Under the pieces are notes generated by a model. That model saw only the letters and a list, made by a program, of their open reading frames with translations, had not been told where the DNA came from and did no database searches. Positions 38,751 to 49,309 of a stretch of DNA of 64,000 bases are shown here, in pieces (position 1 is the first letter of the stretch; every line of letters starts with the position of its first letter). The stretch is taken from NCBI GenBank assembly GCA_016710135.1, contig JADJLM010000001.1, positions 806,001 to 870,000 on the forward strand, written 5' to 3'. This DNA comes from Nitrosomonas sp. (GTDB lineage: Bacteria > Pseudomonadota > Gammaproteobacteria > Burkholderiales > Nitrosomonadaceae). Position numbers and translations under genes: made by a program.

Positions 38751-39525
38751 ATGGGTCTTGCCAAGCGGATTATTCCCTGTCTTGATGTTAATAATGGGCG
38801 CGTTGTTAAAGGGGTCAATTTTGTATCGTTGAAGGACGCAGGTGATCCAGTTGAGATTGCACGGCGGTACGATGAACAAGGAGCTGATGAGCTCGTGTTC
38901 TTGGATATAACCGCAAGTTCAGATAATCGAGATTTGATTTTGCATATCGTGGAAGATGTTGCGTCACAAGTTTTTATACCGTTGACGGTCGGTGGTGGCG
39001 TACGTAAAGTAGAGGACGTGCGAAGATTACTGAATGCAGGTGCTGATAAAGTCAGTATCAATACTTCGGCTGTGTTGAATCCACAACTTGTAGCAGACGC
39101 AGCAGGCTATTATGGTGCTCAGTGTATCGTAGTTGCCGTTGATGCAAAGCAGGTTAGCGATCAAAATAGTCCAATTCAACGCTGGGAGGTTTTTACCCAT
39201 GCTGGTCGAAATGCTACCGGATTTGATGCGGTTGAATGGGTTAAAAAATGCAAGCATTGGGTGCTGGTGAAATATTGTTGACAAGCATGGATCGGGATGG
39301 CACCCGGCATGGATTTGATCTTGCTTTAACTCGAGCGATTTCAGATGCAATTAATTTGCCTGTAATCGCAAGTGGTGGGTGGGAAATTTGAATCACCTGG
39401 TGGACGGAATTCTTCAAGGGCATGCTGATGCTGTGCTTGCCGCAAGTATCTTTCATTATGGTCAGTATACGATACTTGAAGCAAAAGAATTTTTATCTCA
39501 GCATGGTATTGAAGTACGGTTATAA
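38751..39525 (+). CDS. hisF: Imidazole glycerol phosphate synthase, cyclase subunit (two apparent frameshifts)
   Basis: TIM-barrel cyclase that pairs with HisH. RIIPCLDVNNGRVVKGVNF carries the first catalytic Asp and VGGGVRKVEDVRRLLNAGADK the phosphate site; after the break LLTSMDRDGTRHGFDL carries the second catalytic Asp. The frame is lost at an A-run (39243-39248) and again at a G-run (39377-39379). One added base at each gives 258 residues, exactly the usual size, ending HGIEVRL. Since hisH, hisA and hisI are intact, base-call error is the simplest explanation. Confidence 0.92.
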
Positions 39526-39568
39526 CAGTAACTGGATTGTCATCGTTTCTTAATTTTCAAGGATCAGA

Positions 39569-39955
39569 ATGTCAGTTTCTTGGGTTGATAGAATCAAATG
39601 GACTGCTGATGGGCTGGTGCCCGTTATTGCGCAAGAAGAAACAACCGGAGTTATTTTGATGTTTGCTTGGATGAACAAAGAGGCGGTTAAATTGACGGTT
39701 GAAACAAAAGTGGCGATCTATTGGTCTCGCTCGAAGCAAAAGCTTTGGAGAAAAGGTGAAGAATCTGGGCATACACAAAAGGTCAAAGCAATTTATCTAG
39801 ATTGTGATGATGATGTTCTGCTTATCCAAGTAGAACAAATCGGTGGGATAGCCTGTCATACCGGTAGAAAAAGTTGTTTTTTTAATAAATTGGAACGAGA
39901 TCAGTGGGTAGTTAATGCGCCCATCATTAAAGATCCTTCAGAAATCTATCAATAG
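39569..39955 (+). CDS. hisI: Phosphoribosyl-AMP cyclohydrolase
   Basis: Zinc hydrolase, 128 residues, separate from hisE. MFAWMNKEAVKLT, YWSRSKQKLWRKGEESGHTQ, the Asp-rich DCDDDVLLIQVEQ and CHTGRKSCFF contain the metal and catalytic residues. Its stop codon abuts the hisE ATG (TAGATG). Confidence 0.97.
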   Translation: MSVSWVDRIKWTADGLVPVIAQEETTGVILMFAWMNKEAVKLTVETKVAIYWSRSKQKLWRKGEESGHTQKVKAIYLDCDDDVLLIQVEQIGGIACHTGRKSCFFNKLERDQWVVNAPIIKDPSEIYQ

Positions 39956-40285
39956 ATGTCACAAATTTCCATACTCCATCATCTAGCAACTGTCATTGAT
40001 GGCAGAAAGACAGCTGATCCGTCAACTTCCTATGTTGCTAAGTTATTGAATAGTGGACAAGATAAAATCTTAAAGAAAGTTGCTGAAGAGGCGGCTGAAA
40101 CGATTATGGCATCCAAAGATGGTGATACGGTGCATATTGTTTACGAGGTTGCTGATCTGTGGTTTCATTGCCTTATTCTACTTGCGCATCATGATCTGAA
40201 ACTTGAAGATGTCTTGGCTGAGTTAGCGCGGCGAGAAGGACTGTCGGGGATAGAAGAAAAAAAGCAGCGTAATACGGAAGCGTAA
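39956..40285 (+). CDS. hisE: Phosphoribosyl-ATP pyrophosphatase
   Basis: All-helical MazG-like pyrophosphatase, 109 residues. It has SYVAKLLNSGQDKILKKVAEEAAET with the metal-binding Glu cluster and EVADLWFHCLILLAHHDL. It is directly abutted by the HIT gene (TAAATG), so translation is likely coupled. Confidence 0.96.
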   Translation: MSQISILHHLATVIDGRKTADPSTSYVAKLLNSGQDKILKKVAEEAAETIMASKDGDTVHIVYEVADLWFHCLILLAHHDLKLEDVLAELARREGLSGIEEKKQRNTEA

Positions 40286-40639
40286 ATGAGCGATTGTATT
40301 TTTTGTAAAATTGTTAGAAAAGAGATTCCTGCAAAAATTATCTATGAGGATCAATACTGCATTGCTTTTCATGATATTAACCCTGCTGCTCCTGTGCATT
40401 TCTTAATTATCCCTAAAGTCCACATCGTTTCGCTATATGAAGTTGATGATGCGCATCAGCTTACACTGGGAAAGATGTTAGGTTTAGCACCTAAGCTTGC
40501 TAAACAACAGGGGTGTGAAAATGGTTTTCGTACTATCATTAATACAGGAGAAGTAGGGGGGCAGGAAGTTTTTCACCTTCATATCCATGTGATAAGCAGT
40601 AATAACGTCTTACCTGCTATGATTCACCGTAGTCAATAG
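40286..40639 (+). CDS. HIT-family nucleotide-binding protein (HinT-like)
   Basis: Histidine-triad protein of 117 residues. CIFCKIVRKEIPAKI and the triad HLHIHV are visible; the family hydrolyses AMP-linked phosphoramidates. Placement between hisE and tatA is a common betaproteobacterial arrangement. Confidence 0.95.
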   Translation: MSDCIFCKIVRKEIPAKIIYEDQYCIAFHDINPAAPVHFLIIPKVHIVSLYEVDDAHQLTLGKMLGLAPKLAKQQGCENGFRTIINTGEVGGQEVFHLHIHVISSNNVLPAMIHRSQ

Positions 40640-40665
40640 TATTATTCTATTGAGAGGAAATAAAA

Positions 40666-40905
40666 ATGGGGACATTTAGTATTTGGCATTGGCTGGTTGT
40701 ACTTGCAATCGTGGTTCTAGTATTCGGGACTAAAAAACTGCGTAATTTGGGTAGTGATCTCGGAAATGCGGTCAAAGGGTTTAAAGAAGGCATGAAGGGA
40801 AACGAAGGGGAACAGCAAGAGGAATCCTCTGTAACACAACAGCAAATTGTTAATCGATCTACCGAAGAAACTGTTATAAAAGAAAAGAGCGAGACTAAGT
40901 CATAA
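40666..40905 (+). CDS. tatA: Twin-arginine translocase subunit TatA
   Basis: A 79-residue protein with one N-terminal membrane helix, the conserved VLVFGTKKLRNLGSDLGNAVKGFKEG amphipathic region (quoted in part: FGTKKLRNLG), and a charged acidic tail. It forms the Tat pore that exports folded proteins. A GAGAGGAAAT ribosome site precedes the ATG. It is followed by tatB after a 127-bp AT-rich gap. Confidence 0.95.
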   Translation: MGTFSIWHWLVVLAIVVLVFGTKKLRNLGSDLGNAVKGFKEGMKGNEGEQQEESSVTQQQIVNRSTEETVIKEKSETKS

Positions 40906-41032
40906 AACGTTTAGTAATTTCCACTAAGTAAATTGAATTTAGTTTTAAATTTTTTAAAATTCAATATCCTGCTATAAAAACTTGAACTTAGAGTTGTTTG
41001 AATTCTAAATTTCCTGGAAGGGTTTTAGGCCT

Positions 41033-41440
41033 ATGTTTGATATTAGCTTCGCTGAGTTGCTAGTCATTTCAGTTGTGGCATTGGTTGTTATTGGCCCAGA
41101 GAAACTTCCACGAGTAGCTCGAACATTAGGATTTCTGGTAGGTCGCGCGCGTCGCTATGTTGAAACGGTTAAACATGATATTCGAAATGAAATAGAATTA
41201 GACGAGTTAAGACGTATCAAAGACACGGTTCAAGATACAGCTCAATCAATTGAAGAATCCATAAAACAAGAAATTCAGCAAATCCAGGCAAGTGTTCAAC
41301 CCACTTCATTGGACGGCCACAATAAAAATTTCAAAGACACTTCACCCGTTAATTCGAATCACTCACGACATGAGGCTACACCAATTGTGCCTCAAACGAC
41401 TTCTAATTCAAAGACAGCTGATCCAGCCCGTCATGATTAG
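41033..41440 (+). CDS. tatB: Twin-arginine translocase subunit TatB
   Basis: A 135-residue protein with the TatB N-terminus MFDISFAELLVISVVAL, the hinge VIGPEKLPRVARTLG, a long amphipathic helix and a polar Ser/Thr-rich tail. It forms the receptor complex with TatC. Confidence 0.95.
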   Translation: MFDISFAELLVISVVALVVIGPEKLPRVARTLGFLVGRARRYVETVKHDIRNEIELDELRRIKDTVQDTAQSIEESIKQEIQQIQASVQPTSLDGHNKNFKDTSPVNSNHSRHEATPIVPQTTSNSKTADPARHD

Positions 41441-41506
41441 GATTATCGTATTGGAAAATAACGGTATGTTTTCAAAGAGATTTTTCTAAAGTCAATCATA
41501 AAGAAT

Positions 41507-42289
41507 ATGGATGAAGAAGGAAGTTTTATTTCACACTTGGTTGAATTGCGCACTCGGTTAATCCGGATTGTTACGGTACTAGTTGTCGGTTTTATTCCCT
41601 GTGCTTATTTTGCCCGTGAATTATACACATTGTTAGCTCAGCCTCTTCTTGAAAAGCTACCGCAGGGTGGACAAATGATTGCAACTGCAGTGGCGACACC
41701 ATTCTTTGTGCCGATGAAAGTGGCGCTGATGACGGCATTCGTATTAATGCTTCCCCATACACTTTATCAGATTTGGGCATTTGTCGCGCCTGGGTTATAT
41801 GCACATGAAAAACGATTATTTTTACCATTGGTCGTGGCTAGCAGCGTGTTATTTTTTATCGGCATGGCCTTTGCTTATTTTGCAGCTTTACCTCTAGTTT
41901 TTGAATTCATTATTTATTTTGCACCACAAGGGGTGGCTGTCATGACAGATATTGGAGAGTATCTTGGTTTTGTCATGACGATGTTTTTGACTTTTGGTAT
42001 TACATTTGAAGTGCCTGTATTTGTTGTTGTACTGGCCCGAACCGGAATTATTTCACTATCTAAGATGAAAGAAGTAAGGCAGTATGTACTTGTTGGTGCT
42101 TTTGTCGTCGGCGCGATTTTTACCCCTCCTGATGTTATCTCACAATTCTTATTAGCGATCCCACTTTATTTACTCTATGAGCTAGGGTTATTCCTTGCAG
42201 GAATGTCAGTAAAGAAAGATTTTTCAGAATCAGATGATCTGGTTATAAAGCAAGAAAACAAACCAAGCGCTAGTAACAATGAAAAATAA
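41507..42289 (+). CDS. tatC: Twin-arginine translocase subunit TatC
   Basis: A 260-residue membrane protein with six hydrophobic segments. It has the N-terminal FISHLVELRTRLIRI with the conserved Glu-Leu-Arg and an LMLPHTLYQIWAFVAPGLY motif. It recognises twin-arginine signal peptides. It closes the his-tat run. Confidence 0.96.
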   Translation: MDEEGSFISHLVELRTRLIRIVTVLVVGFIPCAYFARELYTLLAQPLLEKLPQGGQMIATAVATPFFVPMKVALMTAFVLMLPHTLYQIWAFVAPGLYAHEKRLFLPLVVASSVLFFIGMAFAYFAALPLVFEFIIYFAPQGVAVMTDIGEYLGFVMTMFLTFGITFEVPVFVVVLARTGIISLSKMKEVRQYVLVGAFVVGAIFTPPDVISQFLLAIPLYLLYELGLFLAGMSVKKDFSESDDLVIKQENKPSASNNEK

Positions 42290-42367
42290 TCGATTGAAGT
42301 GGATTTTTTACCAACGTCAAGCCGCTATTATTAGACTGTATCGTACGGTGTTCAAATCCTATCTTAA

Positions 42368-45300
42368 ATGATTCGATTATTTACTTTTATCGTTTTCTTC
42401 ATTTGTTTCATTTCGACTTCAGTATTAAGTCATACGATCGATTTAAGCGATCAACTTCAATCGATTCAGAGTAAGTTAGAAGCACTAAATAGTAGTGATG
42501 AAACAATCCAAAAGAAGAATCTCAAAGAGATCTATCTTAAATCACAACAAGTATTGCTTGATCATCAAACTTACCTTACTAAAACGCAGCACTATTCTGA
42601 GCAATTAGCTAATTTCCCGCAGCAATTAGAAAATCTAGAACAGCAAAAAAACAATGTGAATTTAGCTCAACCCAATCTCTCTGAGTTGAAGCAACTTGCA
42701 TTAAGTGAAATGGTACAAAGAAATATTGAAACACAGGCTAAATTGTCAGAGTACCAAAATCAACAGCAAAAAATCCTATCTGAGATAACAACACTGCGAG
42801 AGCAAACTGTTACCAATCGCAACGAGCTGGCGGCTGCGAACAGTGCTCGCAACGCCGAATCAGCGGAGCTTCTCCCTGAGCTTGATTTAAATGATGCAAA
42901 GGTTGTGGAGGCATTACGTATTTATGAAACATTCCTAAGCCAAGCATTAGCTGACAAAGTTAGGATGCTTGAGTTAGAAGCACTCGCGTTACCAAAAGCT
43001 GCCGAGATTGCCACACTTCAAGAAGAATTCGTACTTAGACCAGTGATACAGCAATTAATTGAAGAGTCAGAATGGTTAGCGATAGAAATTAATTTAAAAC
43101 GAAAAGCCGAAACAGAGATTGCTGTCGAGAAATCGGGACTGGTATTAGAAGAGAGCGAGTGGAAGCACCCCATTCTTCTTGTTATCGTCAAACAAAATGA
43201 AATACTCGCGACAGCACTGAATGACTATATAGAACGATCATCTAAATTAATCGTTCAAAAAGCACGAAATGAAAATCGGCTGAATCTAATCATCAATAAT
43301 TATGTTGCGTTGCAGCAAAGACTCACTTTATATGACGATGATGAAGCACTGGGTTCAGAAATTAGGAAGCAATTTAAGTATGTTTTAACGAAACCTAATA
43401 CTAAGCTGACACAAAAAAAACTTAACATTGCAAAGCTAGAATTGTTTCAATTGGAGCAAGAAAAGCTTCAAATGCAGGATGATAAAGCCTATTTAAAAAG
43501 AATCACTAAGGGTTATACGATCAATCCGGATAGCGCTGCTTATCCAGATATTATGAAAGCATTTCAGGAACTTAAAACGTTTCGCTTGCAGGTTATCGAT
43601 AAATTCATAGAAATCTTGCGTGAATATCTAAAAGAATTAGAGCAGTACGCTAGCTTGCAACACCAATTATTAGAGAAAATTGATCAGTACGAAAGTTTGC
43701 TTAAAGAAAATCTATTATTAACTCGTAATGCAAAGCCCATTTACCAATTAACTACGAACGATATTGATAAAGCAATTACCTGGTTCGTTACCGATAAAAC
43801 GCAGAGTGCTTTTTCAAAACTACTCGATCGTGTCGGTTTAGTATCGTTCATTATTACTATCCTTGTATTTGTTTTACTAAGTATATTTTGGTGGTTTGCA
43901 TGGCCACATTATTTAGTGTGGGAGAAAGCTGGAAAGGAAGCATGGGGGAAAGTTAAACAAGATAAGATAATTTACTCGGTGCGACTGTTAGTTTTTATCA
44001 TATTTCAATCGCTGTTGTTTGCGTCACCATTTTTCTTCATTTATCTCGTTCTCGAACACAGTATTAATACTGAAATAAATCGTGCCTTTTCTCAAACTTT
44101 TTATGTGGCAACTATTGCAGCTATTTTCGGGAATGTGACATTCCAAATCAGTCGACCATCCGGGTTACTTAGTCAACACTTTAAGTTTCCAATAGACTTT
44201 GTAGAGTGGTTACATGTGAGCATCAAACATTACGGGCCCGCTATCGCTATTCTTTGTTTGATTACTGCTTTTACGGATGCCATTGGTGAAGACATGGTGC
44301 GCCATGTTGTGGGAAGAATCAGCTTTATCACGGCGTGTTTCTTGCTGGCTTTATTGTCCTTAGATTGGATAGGTGTAACCAAAGTCGGAAAATCACTGTA
44401 GCGAGATAAGCAGCTTAATTCACTAAAAAATCCCAAGCTATGGGCATCGTTATTCTTTTTGCAGCTCCTGTATTTAATTGCTATTGCAGCAACTGGATAT
44501 TATTTTGCTGCTTTGTACCAAGCCATACTTATTTTTGAAACAATAGTTTGGGTTATGATTTGTAGCTTTATTTTTCTGCAAGCCTATCGTGGTTTATTAA
44601 TAGCACAGCGTAGGATTGCTTATAAAAGAGCGATTGAAAAAAGAGGAGAAATGATAGCGCTACGCACTGCGACTTCAGGTAAGGCAGAAGCAGAATGGGT
44701 CGATGAGAATTACATGGATGTCGAGACGATTAGTAAGCAATCTCATACATTGCTAACCATCAGTGTTTGGGGTCTTTTATTACTCGGTTTAAGTGGTATA
44801 TGGGTTGATTTGCTACCTACGCTAGGATTTATAGATAAAATCGTGATTTGGCAGACTTCCGCGGTGAGTGAGGGAGAGACCATTGTCCGGCTAATTACAC
44901 TTGAAACACTCCTGGTTGCACTGATTATCCTTGTGCTGTCATTTATCGCTGCACATAATTTACCTGGTACTTTGGAAATTCTGGTATTGCGCCATTTATC
45001 GCTGGATACCGGAACAGGCTATGCTATAACGACATTGTTGAAGTATGTAATCATTATCCTTGGAATAACGATCATGTCACAGAAACTCGGTGTGGAATGG
45101 TCTAATATCCATTGGCTGGTTGCTGCACTGGGAGTAGGGGTGGGGTTTGGTTTGCAGGAAATTGTAGCGAATTTCGTATCAGGCCTAATTTTACTGTTTG
45201 AACGCCCGATTCGCATCGGAGATACTGTGACATTAAGTGATGTAACAGGTACGGTCAGTAAAATTCATATTCGCGCCACAACGCTCATCGACGCAGATCG

Positions 45301-45473
45301 CAAAGAAGTTATCGTTCCCAATAAGATTTTTATTACCCAGCAATTTATTAACTGGACACTCAGTGATGAAGTCACCCTATATGGAGATCAATCGACGATT
45401 TGCAGCTGAAGGAATTGAAATTGCTTTTCCGCAATTAGATGTTCATCTGCATCGCGTATCAGCGAGAAAATAG
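42368..45473 (+). pseudogene. MscS-type mechanosensitive channel, broken by a stop and an internal deletion
   Basis: A large MscK/KefA-like channel. It has a signal peptide (FISTSVLSH), a coiled-coil periplasmic region of about 450 residues, several membrane helices, then the MscS pore and beta domain (GVGVGFGLQEIVANFVSGLILLF in short pieces: GFGLQEIVANF, FERPIRIGD). An in-frame TAG at 44399-44401 interrupts the frame, which then continues unchanged. Further on, the segment after DEVT jumps out of frame to the family C-terminus (MEINRRFAAEGIEIAFPQ, stop at 45473). About 70 residues normally between these are missing. One stop plus one deletion looks like real decay, unlike the homopolymer slips elsewhere. 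Confidence 0.78.
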
Positions 45474-45551
45474 TCGAAAGATTGCTATCACGAATCTTTT
45501 AGGTGGTGTTTTTGATGATAAGAAGGATAGAATTTTTAGAGGTTTTATAGT

Positions 45552-46763
45552 ATGAACAAACGATTGACGATCGGTACACCGCTCAGTGCAGCAGCAACAA
45601 AAGTGATGTTATTAGGTAGCGGTGAGCTTGGAAAGGAAGTCATTATTTCATTACAACGCTTCGGTGTTGAGACGATTGCTGTCGATCGTTATGCAGACGC
45701 ACCTGGGCATCAAGTTGCGCATCGCGCCCATGTTATTAATATGGCTGACCCTCAAGCACTGCGCAGTTTAATTGAGCAAGAGCGACCCGATATTATCGTT
45801 CCTGAAATCGAAGCCATAGCAACAGAAGTATTACTAGAGATTGAGCAAGAAAGGCTTGCGACAGTAATTCCAACTGCGAGAGCAGCTCGATTGACCATGA
45901 ATCGCGAAGGCATTCGCTGCTTGGCCGCTGAAACTTTAGCGATGCCAACATCACCTTATGCATTCGCCAATAGCTTAGATGCGTTACGTATTGCGATTGA
46001 TCAGAAAATTGGCTATCCCTGTATCGTTAAACCAGTGATGTCTTCTTCAGGAAAAGGACAATCGCGCATCGAAAATGTAGAAGAAGTTGAAGCAGCTTGG
46101 AATTATGCGGCTAACGCTGGAAGAGTGGATCAAGGACGTGTCATTGTAGAAGGCGTGATTCATTTTGATTACGAAATAACGCAATTGACGGTACGCGCAC
46201 TCAATGAGCGCGGCGAGGTGCAAGCTTATTTTTGTGAACCCATCGGTCATGTCCAGGTTAATGGGGATTATGTTGAAAGTTGGCAGCCACAAGCAATGAC
46301 AACAATCGCGATGGTGCGGGCGCGTGAACTTGCCAAGAAAATTACAGATAATTTAGGCGGTCTCGGTATTTTTGGCGTTGAGTTATTTGTCAAAGGTGAT
46401 GAGGTATGGTTTAGTGAGGTCAGCCCTCGCCCCCATGATACGGGGATGGTGACGATGTGTAGTCAGAAGCAAAGCGAGTTTGATTTGCATGCGAGGGCAA
46501 TCTTGGGTTTGCCGGTTGATACGACACTTTCAGCACCCGGCGCGAGCGCGGTAATTTATGGTCAATTGGAAGAGAAAGGTATAGCTTTTACAGGCCTTGG
46601 AGAAGCATTGAGTGTTCCACAAAGCGATATACGGTTATTTGGTAAGCCAGAATCCTTTAAGAAACGACGGATGGGGGTTGCACTTGCGAATGGCGCTAAT
46701 ACAGAGGAAGCAAGGAAACGAGCAAAATTAGCAGCAAGCCAGGTTTGCCCGATTAAAAGTTAA
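45552..46763 (+). CDS. purT: Formate-dependent phosphoribosylglycinamide formyltransferase
   Basis: ATP-grasp enzyme that makes formyl-GAR from GAR, formate and ATP in purine synthesis; 403 residues. Family features: VMLLGSGELGKEVIISLQR, VDRYADAPGHQVAHRAHVI, VKPVMSSSGKGQSRI, FGVELFVKGDEVWFSEVSPRPHDTG (in part: VWFSEVSPRPHDTG). Intact. Confidence 0.97.
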   Translation: MNKRLTIGTPLSAAATKVMLLGSGELGKEVIISLQRFGVETIAVDRYADAPGHQVAHRAHVINMADPQALRSLIEQERPDIIVPEIEAIATEVLLEIEQERLATVIPTARAARLTMNREGIRCLAAETLAMPTSPYAFANSLDALRIAIDQKIGYPCIVKPVMSSSGKGQSRIENVEEVEAAWNYAANAGRVDQGRVIVEGVIHFDYEITQLTVRALNERGEVQAYFCEPIGHVQVNGDYVESWQPQAMTTIAMVRARELAKKITDNLGGLGIFGVELFVKGDEVWFSEVSPRPHDTGMVTMCSQKQSEFDLHARAILGLPVDTTLSAPGASAVIYGQLEEKGIAFTGLGEALSVPQSDIRLFGKPESFKKRRMGVALANGANTEEARKRAKLAASQVCPIKS

Positions 46764-46860
46764 TTACTGTCGCTAGTTTCAGCTTTATTTCCAGAAAAAT
46801 TGTATTTGCAAAAAAGTTGATATGAATTCTAAAGAAATTTCTTAATAAGGAGAGACTAAA

Positions 46861-47374
46861 ATGAATCAATTTGTTATTACTTTTTTTGGGGTTATTTTTC
46901 ATTACAACCCTAACCTACAGTCAGGAGCCAGCAGACGAAAAGCGGCTCGATGAGGTTGCAGAGCGTGGCGCGCACGTCATGCCATTTGATCTAGAGAAAA
47001 CACTACATATTTTTTCTAAAACGAATGATGGAGGGATTCAGCAGGTTATTGTGAAAAATAAATCTGATACTGAACAAATTAACTTGATTCGATCACATTT
47101 GTCTAAAATTGCAGCGGAATTTAAACAAAGTAATTTTTCTAATCCAGAAAAAATTCATGGTAAGAATATGCCTGGGCTTGCTGATTTGAAAGCTGCCAAT
47201 GATGGCCAAATAAAAATAAGTTATAAAGAATTACCAGATGGTGCTGAGATTACATACGCTACAGAAATCCAGAAACTTAAGAGTGCTATCCATCAATGGT
47301 TTGATGCGCAACTAAGTGATCATGCTCGGCATGCTGTACCGGGGCATGAGCATAATTCTGAACACCATCACTAG
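46861..47374 (+). CDS. Small secreted protein with histidine-rich tail
   Basis: Unrecognised, about 167 residues. A good AAGGAG site stands before the ATG at 46861, but the hydrophobic signal-like segment (LLLLFLGLFFITT) is in the neighbouring frame from 46871 (TTG), so one extra base may have been called near 46867-46873. The mature part is lysine-rich and ends in a cluster of eight His within seventeen residues (HARHAVPGHEHNSEHHH). The tail suggests metal binding; nothing else points to a function. Confidence 0.6.
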
Positions 47375-47479
47375 TCAACACATATTGCAAAGCAAGCAAA
47401 ATAGTCGGCTCATAGATTTGAAGAGGCTTACGAAAATATCCAAGATTGAATAGTAGCTTTAAACCTGAGTTCTTCTAAT

Positions 47480-48668
47480 TGTATTAGTTCAGATCTAATC
47501 GTACAAAGGGCTTGAAATCGGGAGCGTTACCGAGTTTGATATGGGTGTTGAAATTTAAAATCAAACATAAATGGAGGTAACGCTCATGTTGCATACTAAC
47601 AATCCAATCATTAAACATAAAGCAGGATTGCTCAATCTTGCCGAAGAACTTCAGAATATCTCAAAAGCCTGCAAGATAATGGGAGTTTCGAGAGATACAT
47701 TTTCTCGCTATCAGGAATTAGTTGAGACAAATGGTCTGGAAGCATTGATCAATCAGGATCGTCGTGTTCCTAACTTTAAGAATCGGGTGGATGAAGCCAC
47801 TGAGCAGGCGGTGGTAGCCTATGCAGTAGAGTATCCGGCACATGGTCAGCAACGAATTACGCAAAAGCGGTATTTATGTACCAGGTAGTGGTGTGCGCTC
47901 GATCTGGTTACGCCACCAGCTAGCAAACTTCAAAGATCGCCTTGCTGCACTGGAAACCAAGATCGCCAGTGAAGGCATCATTTTGAATGATGCACAAATC
48001 GCAGCATTGGAGAAAAAGAAACAGGATGATATTGCCAGCGGTGAAATAGAAACGATGCACCCTGGTTATTTGGGCGCACAGGACACCTTCTATGTGGGAA
48101 ATCTAAAAGGTGTTGGTCGTATTTATCAGCAAACTTTTATTGATACTTACTCCAAGGTAGTGCATTGCAAGCTCTATACGGCCAAAACATCAATTACTGC
48201 AGCCGATATCCTAAATGACAAGGTGCTGCCATTCTATGCGACACAGGGTTTACCCATGTTGCGAATATTAACGGACAGGGGTACGGAGTATTGCGGGCGG
48301 GTTGAACAGCATGATTACCAGCTATACCTGGCAATCAATGATATCGACCATACCAAAACAAAAGCCATGTCACCTCAGACCAACGGTATCTGTGAGCGAT
48401 TCCATAAAACCATCTTACAGGAATTCTATCAAGTGACTTTCCGCAAGAAGCTATATCACGATTTGGAGTCACTGCAAAAGGACCTAGACAGCTGGATCGA
48501 TTATTATAATAATGAAAGAACTCATCAGGGAAAAGTCTGCAATGGAAAAACTCCTGGAGACTTTGCTCAGTGGGAAAACGATTTGGAACAGCAAAAATCT
48601 GAACCAAATCTAATCTGACAGACATCCAATCAATTCGGTAACTGTACGATCTGATCTGAGCTAGTACA
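47480..48668 (+). mobile_element. IS481-family insertion sequence, copy A
   Basis: A 1189-bp element bounded by TGTATTAGTTCAGATC and its inverted partner GATCTGAGCTAGTACA. It is a near copy, in opposite orientation, of the element at 52821-54023. It abuts the cut remnant of another IS at 48669. No convincing target duplication was found; CTAAT occurs at both sides but is offset by one base. Confidence 0.85.
47586..48618 (+). pseudogene. IS481-family transposase, copy A (11-bp deletion)
   Basis: Start at ATG 47586, preceded by GGAGG. The N-terminal helix-turn-helix (ACKIMGVSRDTFSRYQEL) and the rve integrase core are present, with catalytic residues in TFIDTYSKVVHCK, RILTDRGTEYCG and NGICERFHKTILQE. 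Compared with copy B, 11 bases are missing near 47849, between CAGCA repeats, which breaks the frame. C-terminus FAQWENDLEQQ looks natural here. Confidence 0.85.
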
Positions 48669-48869
48669 GCTAATGGCTGCTACCGCCTGGAATCTAAAAC
48701 AATGGCTATTGGCCATTTTTTGGTTTTTCTTCCCGTGGCGAAAACTGCAGGCTTCGCAAATTCTTTGATGGAAAAAGATCAAATTGCTCGATTTTGTCTT
48801 TATTAACACGCCGCCTTTTGAAACTGCTGATCCATAATAATAATTGATGCAGTTTTTCAGGGTCGACTA
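48669..48869 (+). mobile_element. 3' remnant of an IS5/IS1182-like element
   Basis: About 200 bp nearly identical, in inverted orientation, to the end of the complete element at 49310-50834. It encodes LMAATAWNLKQWLLAIF and ends with the terminal repeat CAGGGTCGACTA. Its other part was lost at the IS481 copy A junction. Confidence 0.85.
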
Positions 48870-49309
48870 CATATTCAGCTTAGTTTTTAGCGAGGTCAGC
48901 GCTGATGTCTTTGGGTGATTCTGACCTGGGCCAAGTAAGGCCGGATGCCGCAATTGGGAAGATTTCGTCGTTTCTGCTTTATATTGACTTGGACTTTTTT
49001 GTAATTCTGGTATGAACGCGGTCTCTTTGGTTGTTATAAAACACAGCGATATACATACAAAATGTCCTGCTTTGCTGCGTAGTGGGTTTGGTAACGCAAC
49101 TATTGACAGCATTCCGGTTTAAGGTTGCCACAGAAGCTTTCCGCGCTTTCCTGACCAGTACTTGTATGAACCCGTATAAGCTTCGGACGTAATTCCTCTC
49201 AGTCAATCAGCGAATCAATCTTCAACAGTACACTATCTCGCTTCAATCGCTCTGCCAATTCCAGTGTTCCAAAACTCATCTGTATCTTTTGCTCCAATCG
49301 TCTTTTAAC
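48870..49309 (-). mobile_element. Degenerate IS remnants
   Basis: No intact gene is present in this 440-bp stretch. On the minus strand a fragment near 49200-49309 reads MSFGTLELAERLKRDSVL and LKIDSLIDWEELRPK, the N-terminus of an IS5-type transposase. Further down, about 48980-49130, FYNNQR resembles the C-terminus of an IS3-type transposase. Both are short and out of frame. Confidence 0.5.

Noticed and set aside
44399..44401. Stop-codon readthrough or recoding in the MscS-like gene
   Set aside because: The gene also has a C-terminal internal deletion, so it is most likely inactive and the TAG is just another lesion.
47480..48673. CTAAT as the target duplication of IS481 copy A
   Set aside because: The repeats are offset by one base from the terminal repeats, and the left flank does not match the IS sequence expected if the element had inserted into the remnant at 48669.
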